From a virus, in IMG/VR virus record IMGVR_UViG_3300031963_000072, positions 1 through 64,000 of that record: a stretch of 64,000 bases of DNA; one strand, given 5' to 3'. The position numbers and the translations under genes are program-made. Positions 22,990 through 31,203 of the stretch are shown piece by piece (within the stretch, counting starts at the first letter, position 1; the number at the start of each line of letters is the position of its first letter). The notes under the pieces were generated by a model that worked only from the letters and a program-made list of their open reading frames with translations, was not told the DNA's origin and made no database searches.

Positions 22990-23571
22990 TTACTTCTTTT
23001 TTGGAGAAATAGGAACGGGTCCTGATGTATCTTCTGCTGAAGGACTCTTCTCGACCTTGTCTTTTTCAGGTGCCTTTATAACATTCGGCTTAATTGTTCT
23101 TTTTTCACCACCAGCTTCTGATTTTTTCATTTCTACGCTAGCGGGAGTGTCGCTGGGATCTGTTGCTTGATCGGGAGATATTTCTCCCGTGACTATTTGA
23201 CTCAAGCCCTTCAAGAAAGCAAGTAGTGCAGTTTTTTCAGCCTGACTAAGGCTGTTGACGTATTCGTCCATCTTTCCTTCTATTGCAGAATCTTTAAAAG
23301 ACTTTCCTGCTCGAATAGTGTTGAGTTTATCCACTATGTCTTTCGTGGTAATCTCACCTTTTTTCAGCTTCTCTTTCTCAGAATCGACAGTCTTTGAAGA
23401 TTGCTGCTGGTCATTTGAAGAAGCTTCCTCGTCTTCTTCTTCAAGCGGAGCTTGACGATTCTTTTCTTCAACAGCGTTTCTATACAGTTTTGACTTGATG
23501 CTCTCTTTGACAATCTCTTCGATTGCCTTAGAGAGAGACTTTTTTGTTTGAACCTTTGAGATTTTTTCCAT
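22990..23571 (-). CDS. Probable virion cargo protein with N-terminal tag
   Basis: 193 residues. The N-terminus KKSLSKAIEEIVKESIKS is a tag-type helix. A low-complexity acidic linker leads to a conserved core KGEITTKDIVDKLNTIRAGK then MDEYVNSLSQAEKTALLAFL and LSQIVTGEISP, which I recall from aquatic phage proteins. The tail is rich in Pro, Lys and Ser. ATATTTA lies 17 bases upstream of the ATG. Confidence 0.65.
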   Translation of the reverse strand: MEKISKVQTKKSLSKAIEEIVKESIKSKLYRNAVEEKNRQAPLEEEDEEASSNDQQQSSKTVDSEKEKLKKGEITTKDIVDKLNTIRAGKSFKDSAIEGKMDEYVNSLSQAEKTALLAFLKGLSQIVTGEISPDQATDPSDTPASVEMKKSEAGGEKRTIKPNVIKAPEKDKVEKSPSAEDTSGPVPISPKKK

Positions 23572-23588
23572 GAGATTGCACCACAGCT

Positions 23589-23595
23589 TAAATAT
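23589..23595 (-). promoter_or_regulatory. ATATTTA late-promoter-like motif
   Basis: Minus-strand ATATTTA 17 bases before the ATG at 23571 in a 26-base gap. Confidence 0.35.
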
Positions 23596-23597
23596 GA

Positions 23598-23990
23598 TCA
23601 GCTTTTGATTAGATCAACGCCAAGAACACACATCTTATTTTGTCTGTCAATTTCGAGCATCTTCGTTGAAGTAACATCAAAGGGGCCTTCAATACATAGC
23701 TCATCATTACCAAAGCGCAGGTAGAGCACCCTGCAGGAAAGCTTGCTGTTCGAGACTTCTTTAATGACTTGATATGCTTCATTCAGGCTGGTATATATGT
23801 CTACCTTTAGACACTGACAATTATTTTCTATGGAAATTCCTGACAAATTTCCTAGTATTAGATCGAATTCAAATTCAAGAGCAACGACAAAAGAACTATC
23901 ACTTGGTTTTTCGGTCACTTCTTGGTCGAGGTCTTGTATTCTACCTCGCAAAGAATCACTCATAATAAGTCTATCGTCATCTTGAATCAT
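23598..23990 (-). CDS. Conserved phage protein of unknown function (130 aa)
   Basis: 130 residues, or 121 from the inner ATG (MSDSLRGRIQDLD). It looks like an alpha/beta domain: FVVALEFEFDLILGNLSGI, LSCRVLYLRFGNDELCIEG and KMCVLGVDLIKS. The strand-rich C-terminus with I-E-G-P-F-D-V resembles small phage proteins I have seen near tail or baseplate genes, but without an assigned role. Confidence 0.6.
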   Translation of the reverse strand: MIQDDDRLIMSDSLRGRIQDLDQEVTEKPSDSSFVVALEFEFDLILGNLSGISIENNCQCLKVDIYTSLNEAYQVIKEVSNSKLSCRVLYLRFGNDELCIEGPFDVTSTKMLEIDRQNKMCVLGVDLIKS

Positions 23991-24357
23991 GGGATAGACT
24001 ATACACTACGTCTTTGTATAGTTCATCTGCATGTCTTGCATACTCGCGATCGAGCTCAGTAATCTGATCTAAATTATGTGTCTGAAGCGTGAGAGTAACT
24101 TCTTCATACTGCACAGTGATCGTGGCGTGATGACCAGCTTTTTCTTCGTGGATTAAAAGCTGTCTTACGAAGTCATTTCTTAATTCATTAGAAATAAACT
24201 TAAATGTCTTAATAAGAGAATTATTTGACTTTTTCCATCTGTCAGTCGCTATGACAGGTACGTCTTTCCCACGAGGAGTAACAGGTAGCTTGCCAAAGTC
24301 CATTGGCCTTCTTGCTCTATCAAGAAACTCTTCGTGAAGACGTCTCAGGTGACTCAT
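23977..24357 (-). CDS. Pterin-4a-carbinolamine dehydratase-like protein
   Basis: 126 residues starting MSHLRRLHEEFLDRAR at an ATG that overlaps the nitrilase stop (ATGA). The C-terminal 80 residues match the PCD/DCoH fold: KTFKFISNELRNDFVRQLL, the active-site segment EEKAGHHATITVQYEEVTLT, and LQTHNLDQITELDREYARHA. Bacterial PCDs have H-H-P in place of H-H-A. PCD recycles hydroxylated tetrahydropterin; in a phage the role could be pterin metabolism or purely structural. Confidence 0.75.
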   Translation of the reverse strand: MSHLRRLHEEFLDRARRPMDFGKLPVTPRGKDVPVIATDRWKKSNNSLIKTFKFISNELRNDFVRQLLIHEEKAGHHATITVQYEEVTLTLQTHNLDQITELDREYARHADELYKDVVYSLSHDSR

Positions 24358-25109
24358 AAAATGACACAGCCTCCAACAACCGCAGCCTCGGTGAAAGAGG
24401 ATCCGTGGGTCCAAACGTTCTTCTTTCTATCGATCACGCAAGAGCCTCCCTTGAACTTGAGATCGCGCTCCTTGCCTACACGGTTAGAGACAACCACATT
24501 AGCGCTTGTCTCCTCGGCGAGTTCGACCCACGTGGAGTCTGGATAACCATAGTCAGATCCCCAGTTTGTGAGAAGTGCGATCGTGTCCACTGAACCCTTC
24601 TTGTAGAAACGCTGTTCGTTCTTGTAGAACTTATACGAGTCTCTGTAATTGTTCATCACGTCGCGACAGATTAGGACACCTGTGCGACCTGCTCGGGTCA
24701 CGATGACTGGGTGGAGCTGTTCAGAAGACTCAGCCCAGAGGTTGTCTGAGCCCCATAGATTGTGCTTCTGGCAATTCCCAACTAATCCGCTTGGTCCAAC
24801 AATGGCTGCAGAATTATAGAATTTTCCTTCACACACCTCAACATATCCGAACACGATGTGTGTATTGAAACGCTGAGCTATAGGAAGGAATGCTTCAGTC
24901 TGGTAGCCGTTCTTGTTCTGCGCGCAGTCCGCGGCTTCTCGCTTGCTGTTGAGAACGTAACCGCTAAGGCACAACTCTGGGAGGACGACCAGAGATGCAC
25001 CTTTAGCGGCAGCCTCGAAAACAAGCTGAGTGGCTGTCTGGAGATTGGCATAAACATCGTGCAATTCGGGCTTGAACTGCACGGCGGCTACGATAGGAGT
25101 TTCCATCAT
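24354..25109 (-). CDS. Carbon-nitrogen hydrolase (nitrilase superfamily amidase)
   Basis: 251 residues. The Glu-Lys-Cys triad is complete: Glu45 in VVLPELCLSGY, Lys115 in NCQKHNLWG and Cys148 in GVLICRDVM. Usual additional blocks FGYVEV and LLTNWG are present. Members hydrolyse amides such as N-carbamoylputrescine, omega-amides or the glutamine of NAD synthetase. No synthetase domain is attached. An unusual enzyme for a phage; the PCD-like gene overlaps it downstream. Confidence 0.88.
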   Translation of the reverse strand: MMETPIVAAVQFKPELHDVYANLQTATQLVFEAAAKGASLVVLPELCLSGYVLNSKREAADCAQNKNGYQTEAFLPIAQRFNTHIVFGYVEVCEGKFYNSAAIVGPSGLVGNCQKHNLWGSDNLWAESSEQLHPVIVTRAGRTGVLICRDVMNNYRDSYKFYKNEQRFYKKGSVDTIALLTNWGSDYGYPDSTWVELAEETSANVVVSNRVGKERDLKFKGGSCVIDRKKNVWTHGSSFTEAAVVGGCVIL

Positions 25110-26146
25110 TCCTCTTCAGCACATCTCGTGCAGATTCTTGGATAGCCTTTGCCGCCGTTTGACTCGTATTCCTTCTTGTCGCTGAGCTTCATGTTCTTGC
25201 CGCACTCAGGACATTTTGGACCCGACTCAGTCTTCTTTTCAGTAGCTTCGCTGACCTCGCCGGCGGAGTTCACGTATGGAGCTCCTGGAGCGACGAGGCG
25301 CATCTCACGCTTGACGTACTTGTCAAGGAACTCACGGAAACCGTCAAGCTCAGACACCATGTTCGGATGGTCTTTCATGAGCTGTACGTCAGCAGAAGTG
25401 AGCTCACCCGAGCTGTTGAGAAAATCAATGTAATCACTCATAGCTTTGAGGACAACAATTTGAAGATCGTCTTGATCCATTTTCGAAGCAAACTTGACCT
25501 TTGCCATCGCTTTTTCTGCAGCCTGTTTTGCACCCGACTCAGAAGCGTATCCAAGTTCCTGAGCTATCTGCTTGAAAGATGCACCGCCAATGTCTGTCTG
25601 CATAACATTCTTTCTCTCACGACCAGCCGCAGGTGCGTCGGCTCTAACCATGGGTGCAGCGTCTTCATCATCTCGCCACTTATCCATCACGCCCTTGAGC
25701 TTGGACTTTCTCTTTTCGAGGTTACGCATATATTCTCCGCCATGGACTCCCGCTGGGATCTTTTTGACGGGAGGAAGCTCAGCTTCCTTTAGTATTTTAC
25801 GGATCACGGCCCTAACTGTCTCTTCGACCTTCTTGTCGTTCTTCATTTGTTCGTCCTCTTCTTGTGTTTTTTCGATTGCATCTTTCATAGCGCTAAAGAT
25901 GTCTTCAGCACAGTCATCAGATATGTCGTCAATCATGCCAGACAAAGCAGCACGTAATTCTTTTCTATTTGCAGGTTTGAAGTTGGAATTTTCTGGATTA
26001 GTGACTGCAGCTGACGGATCTACAACAGCAGAGACTGAAACAGGGGAGTCTGAGAGATCAGACGTAGACTCCCAGCCGACCGAAGGATTCATCATGGATT
26101 CGCGTATAAGCTCTCTAATTGCTTTTTCTGTCGTAATGATCTTCAT
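25106..26146 (-). CDS. Tagged protein with helix-turn-helix-like region and zinc ribbon
   Basis: 346 residues from the ATG giving MKIITTEKAIRELIRESM (tag). A second tag-like helix EETVRAVIRKILKEAEL lies near residue 120. The middle SFKQIAQELGYASESGAKQA then AEKAMAKVKF resembles sigma region 4 or another helix-turn-helix, and the C-terminus has a CPECG ... CTRC zinc ribbon. DNA binding is therefore plausible, for example a packaged transcription factor. Motif ATACTTA is about 66 bases upstream. Confidence 0.65.
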   Translation of the reverse strand: MKIITTEKAIRELIRESMMNPSVGWESTSDLSDSPVSVSAVVDPSAAVTNPENSNFKPANRKELRAALSGMIDDISDDCAEDIFSAMKDAIEKTQEEDEQMKNDKKVEETVRAVIRKILKEAELPPVKKIPAGVHGGEYMRNLEKRKSKLKGVMDKWRDDEDAAPMVRADAPAAGRERKNVMQTDIGGASFKQIAQELGYASESGAKQAAEKAMAKVKFASKMDQDDLQIVVLKAMSDYIDFLNSSGELTSADVQLMKDHPNMVSELDGFREFLDKYVKREMRLVAPGAPYVNSAGEVSEATEKKTESGPKCPECGKNMKLSDKKEYESNGGKGYPRICTRCAEEE

Positions 26147-26212
26147 CTCTTGCTCAAATTGAAAGATTGCAGTGAATTGCAGCAATTTGGATTACTACAT
26201 TAACTGCTATGT

Positions 26213-26219
26213 TAAGTAT
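26213..26219 (-). promoter_or_regulatory. ATACTTA late-promoter-like motif
   Basis: Minus-strand GAATAATACTTAAC within an 83-base gap; core ATACTTA, about 66 bases before the ATG at 26146. The longest spacing of the set. Confidence 0.35.
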
Positions 26220-26229
26220 TATTCATACA

Positions 26230-26721
26230 TCAATTAGAAACTTGTCCTATTGCATATGCAGTTGCAATTGTGAAAATTACAGAGCTTGCAAATCCAATTC
26301 CAAACCATGTCGATCTGCTGGGTATGCTGCTTTTTAATTCAAGAAGTTCTTGCTCTGATCTAGCAAGCTCTTTCTCTAGCAATCGCACTTTGTTCTCACT
26401 TGAAGAAATTCTTGCGTCTTGAATGCTCTTTTCAGTAAGACACTTTGATTCCTGCTCTTTTAAATCAAAAAGTAATTTTGCTCTAGCAATACTGACGGCA
26501 GTGTCGACCTCTAACTTAAGTCGACTTTCAAAGACATTGTGGTCTGTTATTATTTTTATGGCTGCTGGTGGTGATAATAATATTCCGGGAAATGGAGCTG
26601 ACTGACCTTTTGACATGGGAAACAGAAAGGCGGCGTCTTCTTGCACATTGCTTTCAATTTTTTGTGCAAGGGCTCCTGAAGAAGTGAGAGTAACTAGCAA
26701 AAAGAAGATATAGTTTTTCAT
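26230..26721 (-). CDS. Exported coiled-coil protein with C-terminal membrane anchor (spanin-like)
   Basis: 163 residues. A cleavable signal peptide (MKNYIFFLLVTLTSSGALAQ, cleavage after A-L-A) is followed by a short domain with GQSAPFPGILLSPPA, a coiled coil (NKVRLLEKELARSEQELLEL) and a C-terminal hydrophobic helix FGIGFASSVIFTIATAYAIG. A periplasm-spanning coiled coil fixed to a membrane is the architecture of spanins, but the lipobox of an outer-membrane spanin is absent. Next to another membrane coiled-coil gene. Confidence 0.6.
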   Translation of the reverse strand: MKNYIFFLLVTLTSSGALAQKIESNVQEDAAFLFPMSKGQSAPFPGILLSPPAAIKIITDHNVFESRLKLEVDTAVSIARAKLLFDLKEQESKCLTEKSIQDARISSSENKVRLLEKELARSEQELLELKSSIPSRSTWFGIGFASSVIFTIATAYAIGQVSN

Positions 26722-26723
26722 TT

Positions 26724-27137
26724 CTATCGCTTTGGAGAAGAAAGAACAGGAATCCCCAGTGCTTTGCTCATCTCTAAGCTTAGTCCTGCAGGATCTTCTT
26801 TGTATTTTTGTAGAAGCTTTTTGCTTTCTTCAACTCTAATATTTTCGATTTCTTTAAGTTTTTCTTCATGCTTGAGCAGAGAATTACTCAAATCTTCCTG
26901 CAGCTTTTTTAGATTTTCTTCGTGGCGTTTTCTCTCTTCAGCTTGAGAAGATAGAATCTTTCTCAATTCAGCATCGTGTATGTCCTGCATCTCTCTCAGC
27001 TTCTCAGAAGTCCTGACATTCTCTGATCTCAGATTTTCAGATACGCGATTTAGCAAGAATGCTGCAAGAAGAACTATGCATGCAGGTAAAATTGCAGGCT
27101 TCAAAAAATCATAGAGGCTCTTGAAAAAAGAATTCAT
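26724..27137 (-). CDS. Membrane-anchored coiled-coil protein (inner-membrane spanin-like)
   Basis: 137 residues from the ATG giving MNSFFKSLYDFLKP; a further 18 codons of open frame upstream overlap the preceding gene and were left out. One N-terminal helix (AILPACIVLLAAFLLN) anchors a long charged coiled coil (LREMQDIHDAELRKILSSQA and following). The last residues DPAGLSLEMSKALGIPVL are conserved-looking. Topology matches an i-spanin of the Rz type; pairing with the gene downstream is inferred from adjacency. Confidence 0.55.
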   Translation of the reverse strand: MNSFFKSLYDFLKPAILPACIVLLAAFLLNRVSENLRSENVRTSEKLREMQDIHDAELRKILSSQAEERKRHEENLKKLQEDLSNSLLKHEEKLKEIENIRVEESKKLLQKYKEDPAGLSLEMSKALGIPVLSSPKR

Positions 27138-27138
27138 T

Positions 27139-27453
27139 CTAGTTGGGCTTGTCAGGCTTATTTTTAGATATTGAAGGCAAAGAAGAATCAAGTCCTGTTT
27201 CTGCTTTCGTCTTCTTTAGAAGAAATTCTTGGACAACATATAAGTCGCTTATTGCCTTATTCTGATTATCAAGTGCAACAATAATTGACTCTATCGATCT
27301 CATGACTTGTGAAAGTTGCTGAGTTAACATGCTTACAGCTTTAGAAAGCATGTCAACATCTTGTGGCAAGTCTGCACTTTTCTTCAAGAGAGATGCGAGA
27401 AAATTCAGCACTCCTTCATTTTTTTCATTCGGGGGATCGTTGTTCGTTGTCAT
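27139..27453 (-). CDS. Hypothetical helical protein (104 aa)
   Basis: 104 residues from the ATG giving MTTNNDPPNEKNEG; an upstream TTG adds four residues. The middle is a long amphipathic helix (VDMLSKAVSMLTQQLSQVMR then SIESIIVALDNQNKAISDLY). Likely oligomeric. It overlaps the upstream gene by 29 bases. Function unknown. Confidence 0.55.
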   Translation of the reverse strand: MTTNNDPPNEKNEGVLNFLASLLKKSADLPQDVDMLSKAVSMLTQQLSQVMRSIESIIVALDNQNKAISDLYVVQEFLLKKTKAETGLDSSLPSISKNKPDKPN

Positions 27454-27733
27454 CGGATTCTTCAAGAAGATTGTACAATATCTCGCTATTGATATTGCTA
27501 ATCTTATGATTTTTATCGATCTTTTCGAGACTGTTAATTAATTTTTTCTTGGCAATTTTTTCAAGGAACTTTTCAGACTTGGTGCTATCCGAAACGGCAA
27601 ATTCTGCTGCTTCTTGAAAAAGATCTTGCATTGTAATGCCATGCCTAAAGAGTTTTTCTCTAAGAAGCGTGTGAGTTTCACGAGATAGTTTAACGTGAAC
27701 ACTCTTCTTGTTAAAAAAGATATCGGTCCTCAA
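27425..27733 (-). CDS. Small protein with ribbon-helix-helix-like N-terminus
   Basis: 102 residues from a TTG that overlaps the previous stop (TTGA). The segment KKSVHVKLSRETHTLLREKL followed by FRHGITMQDLFQEAAEFAV looks like a ribbon-helix-helix (strand with alternating polar residues, two helices), a fold usually used for DNA binding. The rest is helical and charged. Could be a small regulator. Confidence 0.5.
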   Translation of the reverse strand: MRTDIFFNKKSVHVKLSRETHTLLREKLFRHGITMQDLFQEAAEFAVSDSTKSEKFLEKIAKKKLINSLEKIDKNHKISNINSEILYNLLEESDDNEQRSPE

Positions 27734-28242
27734 GCCCCGCCAGCTCCTCCCATGGGACCTGCGGCACCAGCCTTAGGTGCCTGCACTTCATCGTCTTTCT
27801 CGGACTCAGACTGTCCTATCTCTATGCCATATGACTCTTGCAATTCAGCCTTAAATGCCTGAACGGCATCTCCCTCGTAGTTCTCAGAAAGATAGTTGGC
27901 AGCCCTGCGAAGTATTGTGTTCTTGACCTCGAGCAAAGAATCATAATTCTCAACAAGCCTCATGACATCTGAAACGAATGATCCCATGCTGATGTCTTCC
28001 AGTTTCGCCTTCTGCGGCTCTTCGGATTCCTCTTCTTCAGCTTCAGTTAGTTTACGCCAGTCCCATGTCAACTTGTTATGTGTGACTGATTCAAACTTTG
28101 CCTTGCTTTCTTCTTTTGCCTGAGATTCATACTGTGAGAGGTACTTGTCGATCTGAGAATCGACAGAATCTTCACCCGACTCCTTCTTCGGTTCTTCGTC
28201 AGCCTCTCGGAGAAGCCGCGCAAGTTCTTTCAAAGAATTCAT
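27730..28242 (-). CDS. Probable virion cargo protein with N-terminal tag
   Basis: 170 residues from the ATG overlapping the previous stop (TGATG). Tag MNSLKELARLLREADEE, an acidic linker, then a conserved-looking core SFVSDVMRLVENYDSLLEVK, ILRRAANYLSENYEGDAVQA and FKAELQESYGIEIG. The C-terminus is Gly/Ala-rich. I recall this core from T4-like aquatic phages, function unknown. Confidence 0.65.
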   Translation of the reverse strand: MNSLKELARLLREADEEPKKESGEDSVDSQIDKYLSQYESQAKEESKAKFESVTHNKLTWDWRKLTEAEEEESEEPQKAKLEDISMGSFVSDVMRLVENYDSLLEVKNTILRRAANYLSENYEGDAVQAFKAELQESYGIEIGQSESEKDDEVQAPKAGAAGPMGGAGGA

Positions 28243-28967
28243 CACTTCACCACCGTTGCGATCGCCTCTGCTCTCTTGAAGCGGTCTTCGATGACCTGCC
28301 AGTTGAACTCACGCATCTGGGCGATGAGGTAGCTCTTCTTGTCGCTGAGGTAATCTTTATAGTATGCGTGCTCCCACATGTCCATGACGATGACTGGATA
28401 GAAACCGATAGGAACATCTCCGCTGTGGTGTGAGACCATGAAGTTAACATACTTCTTCAGGAACATGTGGTAACCGCAAACTGCCCATCCACTGCCTGCT
28501 GAAAGGGCACATGCCATGAAGTCACGTTGCCAGTCATCGAATGTACCAAAGTCTCTCTCAAGCTTGAGGTACGAGAGGGAGTCCATCACAACTTCACTGT
28601 GGGGATCAAAACAGTTTGCGAAGTAAAGCTCATGTAGCCACGTTGCGTTGAGGTTGTATGTCTCGTCGAGCTTGAGAGAACGATAATCAGAATGACGAGA
28701 GTTTACCTCTGATCGATTGGCTGTGTCAAGCTTTGCTGACACCTTGTTCAGAGATTCAATGTAACCCTTATAAAGCTCGCTATGAGAATCTTTGGTCTTC
28801 TGAGACACAAACTCTGAAACTTGCTTGAATTTCTTCTCTTGAGCGACATAAGACTCATCAAGCTTTTCTAAGGATATCTTCTCTTTCTTAAAGTGATCCT
28901 TTATGCTTTTTTTAACAATTCCGTCGACGTCGACGCCAGCAAGCAAATCCTTCTTATCATATGACAT
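28242..28967 (-). CDS. Iron/manganese superoxide dismutase-like protein
   Basis: 241 residues starting MSYDKKDLLAG; GGAG precedes the ATG and an upstream extension was rejected. Residues 90-220 follow Fe/Mn SOD: NLNATWLHELYFANCF (possible ligand His112), DFGTFDDWQRDFMACALSAG then GWAVCGYH, and VIVMDMWEHAYYKDYLSDKK with Asp196 and His200. The first ligand may be His92, so the metal site could be complete. The N-terminal 85 residues are an added helical region. SOD-like proteins occur in some large phages; enzymatic or structural role is open. Confidence 0.75.
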   Translation of the reverse strand: MSYDKKDLLAGVDVDGIVKKSIKDHFKKEKISLEKLDESYVAQEKKFKQVSEFVSQKTKDSHSELYKGYIESLNKVSAKLDTANRSEVNSRHSDYRSLKLDETYNLNATWLHELYFANCFDPHSEVVMDSLSYLKLERDFGTFDDWQRDFMACALSAGSGWAVCGYHMFLKKYVNFMVSHHSGDVPIGFYPVIVMDMWEHAYYKDYLSDKKSYLIAQMREFNWQVIEDRFKRAEAIATVVK

Positions 28968-29229
28968 ATTCGTTCTCCAGTGTGTCTTTGTCAACAATGA
29001 ATAGCTTTCCCTCGGGTGTCTTAAGAATGGCATCTCTCGGTCCCACAGAAACTACCGTATATAAAATACCGTTGCGCTTAATTTTTAAGTCGGGTGAAAG
29101 AAGTGTCTTTTCTTTTCCGTCAACATTACCTTTAAAAGTAGCATCAACTTCTTCTGTAAGTCGAGCGAGTCTTGTTTCCCATTCTTCTCTCATAATTCTT
29201 ATGATATCTGCGTCTTCAAGCTTCTTCAT
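28957..29229 (-). CDS. Hypothetical protein (90 aa)
   Basis: 90 residues. A helix (RIMREEWETRLARLTEEVDA) precedes a small beta domain (LLSPDLKIKRNGILYTVVSV, AILKTPEGKLFIVDKDTLEN). It overlaps genes on both sides by 11-14 bases. I recall the beta part from other phages but know no function. Confidence 0.65.
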   Translation of the reverse strand: MKKLEDADIIRIMREEWETRLARLTEEVDATFKGNVDGKEKTLLSPDLKIKRNGILYTVVSVGPRDAILKTPEGKLFIVDKDTLENEYVI

Positions 29230-29659
29230 GACTACTAAATATAACGTCAGAAAATCTATTTACGACAATGCCGCACGTTCGCAATATAGTCAATCCTGAC
29301 ACGTCTCTATATTCTTGATCATAAACTACTTCAGATATGTTGGCGTTCACTATTAACTTGGCACATTGCTGACACGGAGAGTGGGTCAAGTACATGATCT
29401 TGTTGCGATTGAAATTGTAATCACATTTGACCAAGGCATTGACTTCAGCGTGAATAAATCCACTGTGTCCTGGATCATTTGAGTCTGGTTGATGTGGACC
29501 ACCTCTGTAATTTCCATTGTATCCAAGAGCAAGCAGCCTTGTGTTATCATCGGATACAATGATTGTGCCTACCTTTAGCCTTGGGTCATAAGACCTTTCA
29601 GCTACAGTCTTGGCTATGGTCATCCACGTCTGATGCCACGTAGGTCTATTGACTTCCAT
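29216..29659 (-). CDS. Deoxycytidylate deaminase
   Basis: 147 residues. The zinc site is complete: His70-Ala-Glu72 in GFIHAEVNAL and Cys96/Cys99 in SPCQQCAKLI. The N-terminus has the deaminase helix WMTIAKTVAERS and YDPRLKVGTIIV. It converts dCMP to dUMP, feeding the ThyX-type synthases. Followed closely by thymidine kinase upstream in the same operon. The insert YRGGPHQPDSNDPGHSG is typical of dCMP deaminases. Confidence 0.9.
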   Translation of the reverse strand: MEVNRPTWHQTWMTIAKTVAERSYDPRLKVGTIIVSDDNTRLLALGYNGNYRGGPHQPDSNDPGHSGFIHAEVNALVKCDYNFNRNKIMYLTHSPCQQCAKLIVNANISEVVYDQEYRDVSGLTILRTCGIVVNRFSDVIFSSHEEA

Positions 29660-30227
29660 GTATTTTCTGTCTCTGGTCTATGGAGAGGTGGTGTGAATAG
29701 CATCTCGGCTCATACAGTTCTGAACCGCCAACTTCTATTTCTTCTCCTCCTGTCTGTTTCTTGTGCGTATAGTGTGCATCTCTACCACACACAGTACAGA
29801 CTGCAGTGCATTTCTCGACCTGGGTTGCCCAAACTAGCATTTTTTCTATTTCGCTAAATGGTTTTCCTGCAGCTGACATTTCAAGAGAAGAAACAACTAT
29901 TGTGAATCCATAAGTAAAAAGCCACGTCAAAGCATCTGCTGAACCTGGTATCATAAAAGCTTCATCGACTGCAACAACGTGCGGTTCTTCATCGAGGCTT
30001 GTCAGATATTCAAGTATTTCAGCCCCTGTTTTTACACATACGGCCGGGACCTTCCAACCGCTATGAGTGGCAACTTCACTATAGCTGTATCTATCGTCTA
30101 TATTTGGCTTAAAGATTACAATCTTTTTATGCTGATATTTGTATTTTTCAAGAGTTGAAAGAAGGCGACTTGTTTTTGAAGAAAACATTGGCCCGCAGTA
30201 AACAATAAACTCTGGGTTATTTAGCAT
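29646..30227 (-). CDS. tdk: Thymidine kinase
   Basis: 193 residues starting MLNNPEFIVYCGPMFSSKTS, with Lys18 in the P-loop; an upstream extension inside the epimerase gene is not supported. VVAVDEAFMIPG is the DxE-type Walker B, TIVVSSLEMSAAGKPF the substrate loop, and Cys residues in CTAVCTVCGRDAHYTHKK and RCYSHH form the structural zinc site. Salvages thymidine to dTMP. Confidence 0.92.
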   Translation of the reverse strand: MLNNPEFIVYCGPMFSSKTSRLLSTLEKYKYQHKKIVIFKPNIDDRYSYSEVATHSGWKVPAVCVKTGAEILEYLTSLDEEPHVVAVDEAFMIPGSADALTWLFTYGFTIVVSSLEMSAAGKPFSEIEKMLVWATQVEKCTAVCTVCGRDAHYTHKKQTGGEEIEVGGSELYEPRCYSHHLSIDQRQKIHGSQ

Positions 30228-31189
30228 TTCTTTACCTCGTACCCTTTTACGATATCCCAGTTCTCTTCGTACCAAGCTATTGTTCTATCAAGACCTTCCC
30301 AAAATTGAACTTCAGGAACATATCCAATTTCTGACTTAATCAAAGACAAGTTTGCGTGCGTGTGCATCACATCACCAGGTCGCCAAGGAGCTGTAACATA
30401 CTTTGCATCTGGATACTTTTTAATTAAAAAATTAAGAATTTCTATGTTTTTCGTTTTGCTTCCACACGCGACGTTAAAATAATCTCCGTGAAATTCTTTT
30501 TCAGAAATGGCTGCCTTGTAGAAGGCCTGCGTTGCGTTGTCTACGTAACATAAGTCTCTTGATTGTGATCCGTCTCCGTCAGATCTCATGGGTTTTCCGC
30601 TTTTTATCGCAGTTAACCAGGCAGAAACAGCAGTTGAGTAAGGAGATCCGCCAAGCTGTCTAGGACCGAATACATTGAATAATCGCAAGCTTGCAGATTC
30701 AAGCTTATAATGCATCCAATATTGAATCAAATAGTCTTCTACGATAGACTTTTGCAAAGCATAGGGTGACTTAGGATTCTTCTGATATTCTTCTGAAGTA
30801 GGTAAAGTATCAGCGCCTCCGTAAACAGAAGAGGAGGAGGCAAATATAAATCTCTTTATATTCTTATTTGTGCAAGCATTGACTAAAGAAAGAGTCTTGG
30901 TCACGTTTGTTTCATGTGACTCAAGTGGGTGGTCGACAGAAAAAGAAACTCTTGGAATTGCCGCCAAATGAAAAACGTAGTCGTATGTTTTATCCTCAAT
31001 CTTCCGCAAAACTTCTCTGGAAGAAAAATCGTCGCAAAGAAATTCTTTGACAGACGGATTGACGTATTCCTTGTAACCGCTAGCCAGATTATCTACTACG
31101 GTGACTTCCCAACCATTAGAAATTAATCTGTCGGTCAAATGACTTCCAATGAATCCTGCACCGCCTGTTACTAATGCTCTTTTTTTCAT
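30221..31189 (-). CDS. NAD-dependent nucleotide-sugar epimerase/dehydratase, copy 1
   Basis: 322 residues, full length for extended short-chain dehydrogenases. GGAGFIGSHLTDRL is the NAD-binding loop, ASSSSVYGG the serine motif and SPYALQKSIVEDYL the Tyr-x-x-x-Lys. Closest in pattern to UDP-glucose 4-epimerase-type proteins. Probably makes an activated sugar for glycosylation of DNA, virion or host surface. Paired with a second epimerase 340 bases away. Confidence 0.88.
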   Translation of the reverse strand: MKKRALVTGGAGFIGSHLTDRLISNGWEVTVVDNLASGYKEYVNPSVKEFLCDDFSSREVLRKIEDKTYDYVFHLAAIPRVSFSVDHPLESHETNVTKTLSLVNACTNKNIKRFIFASSSSVYGGADTLPTSEEYQKNPKSPYALQKSIVEDYLIQYWMHYKLESASLRLFNVFGPRQLGGSPYSTAVSAWLTAIKSGKPMRSDGDGSQSRDLCYVDNATQAFYKAAISEKEFHGDYFNVACGSKTKNIEILNFLIKKYPDAKYVTAPWRPGDVMHTHANLSLIKSEIGYVPEVQFWEGLDRTIAWYEENWDIVKGYEVKKC

Positions 31190-31203
31190 AGGGTTAATTT
31201 AAG

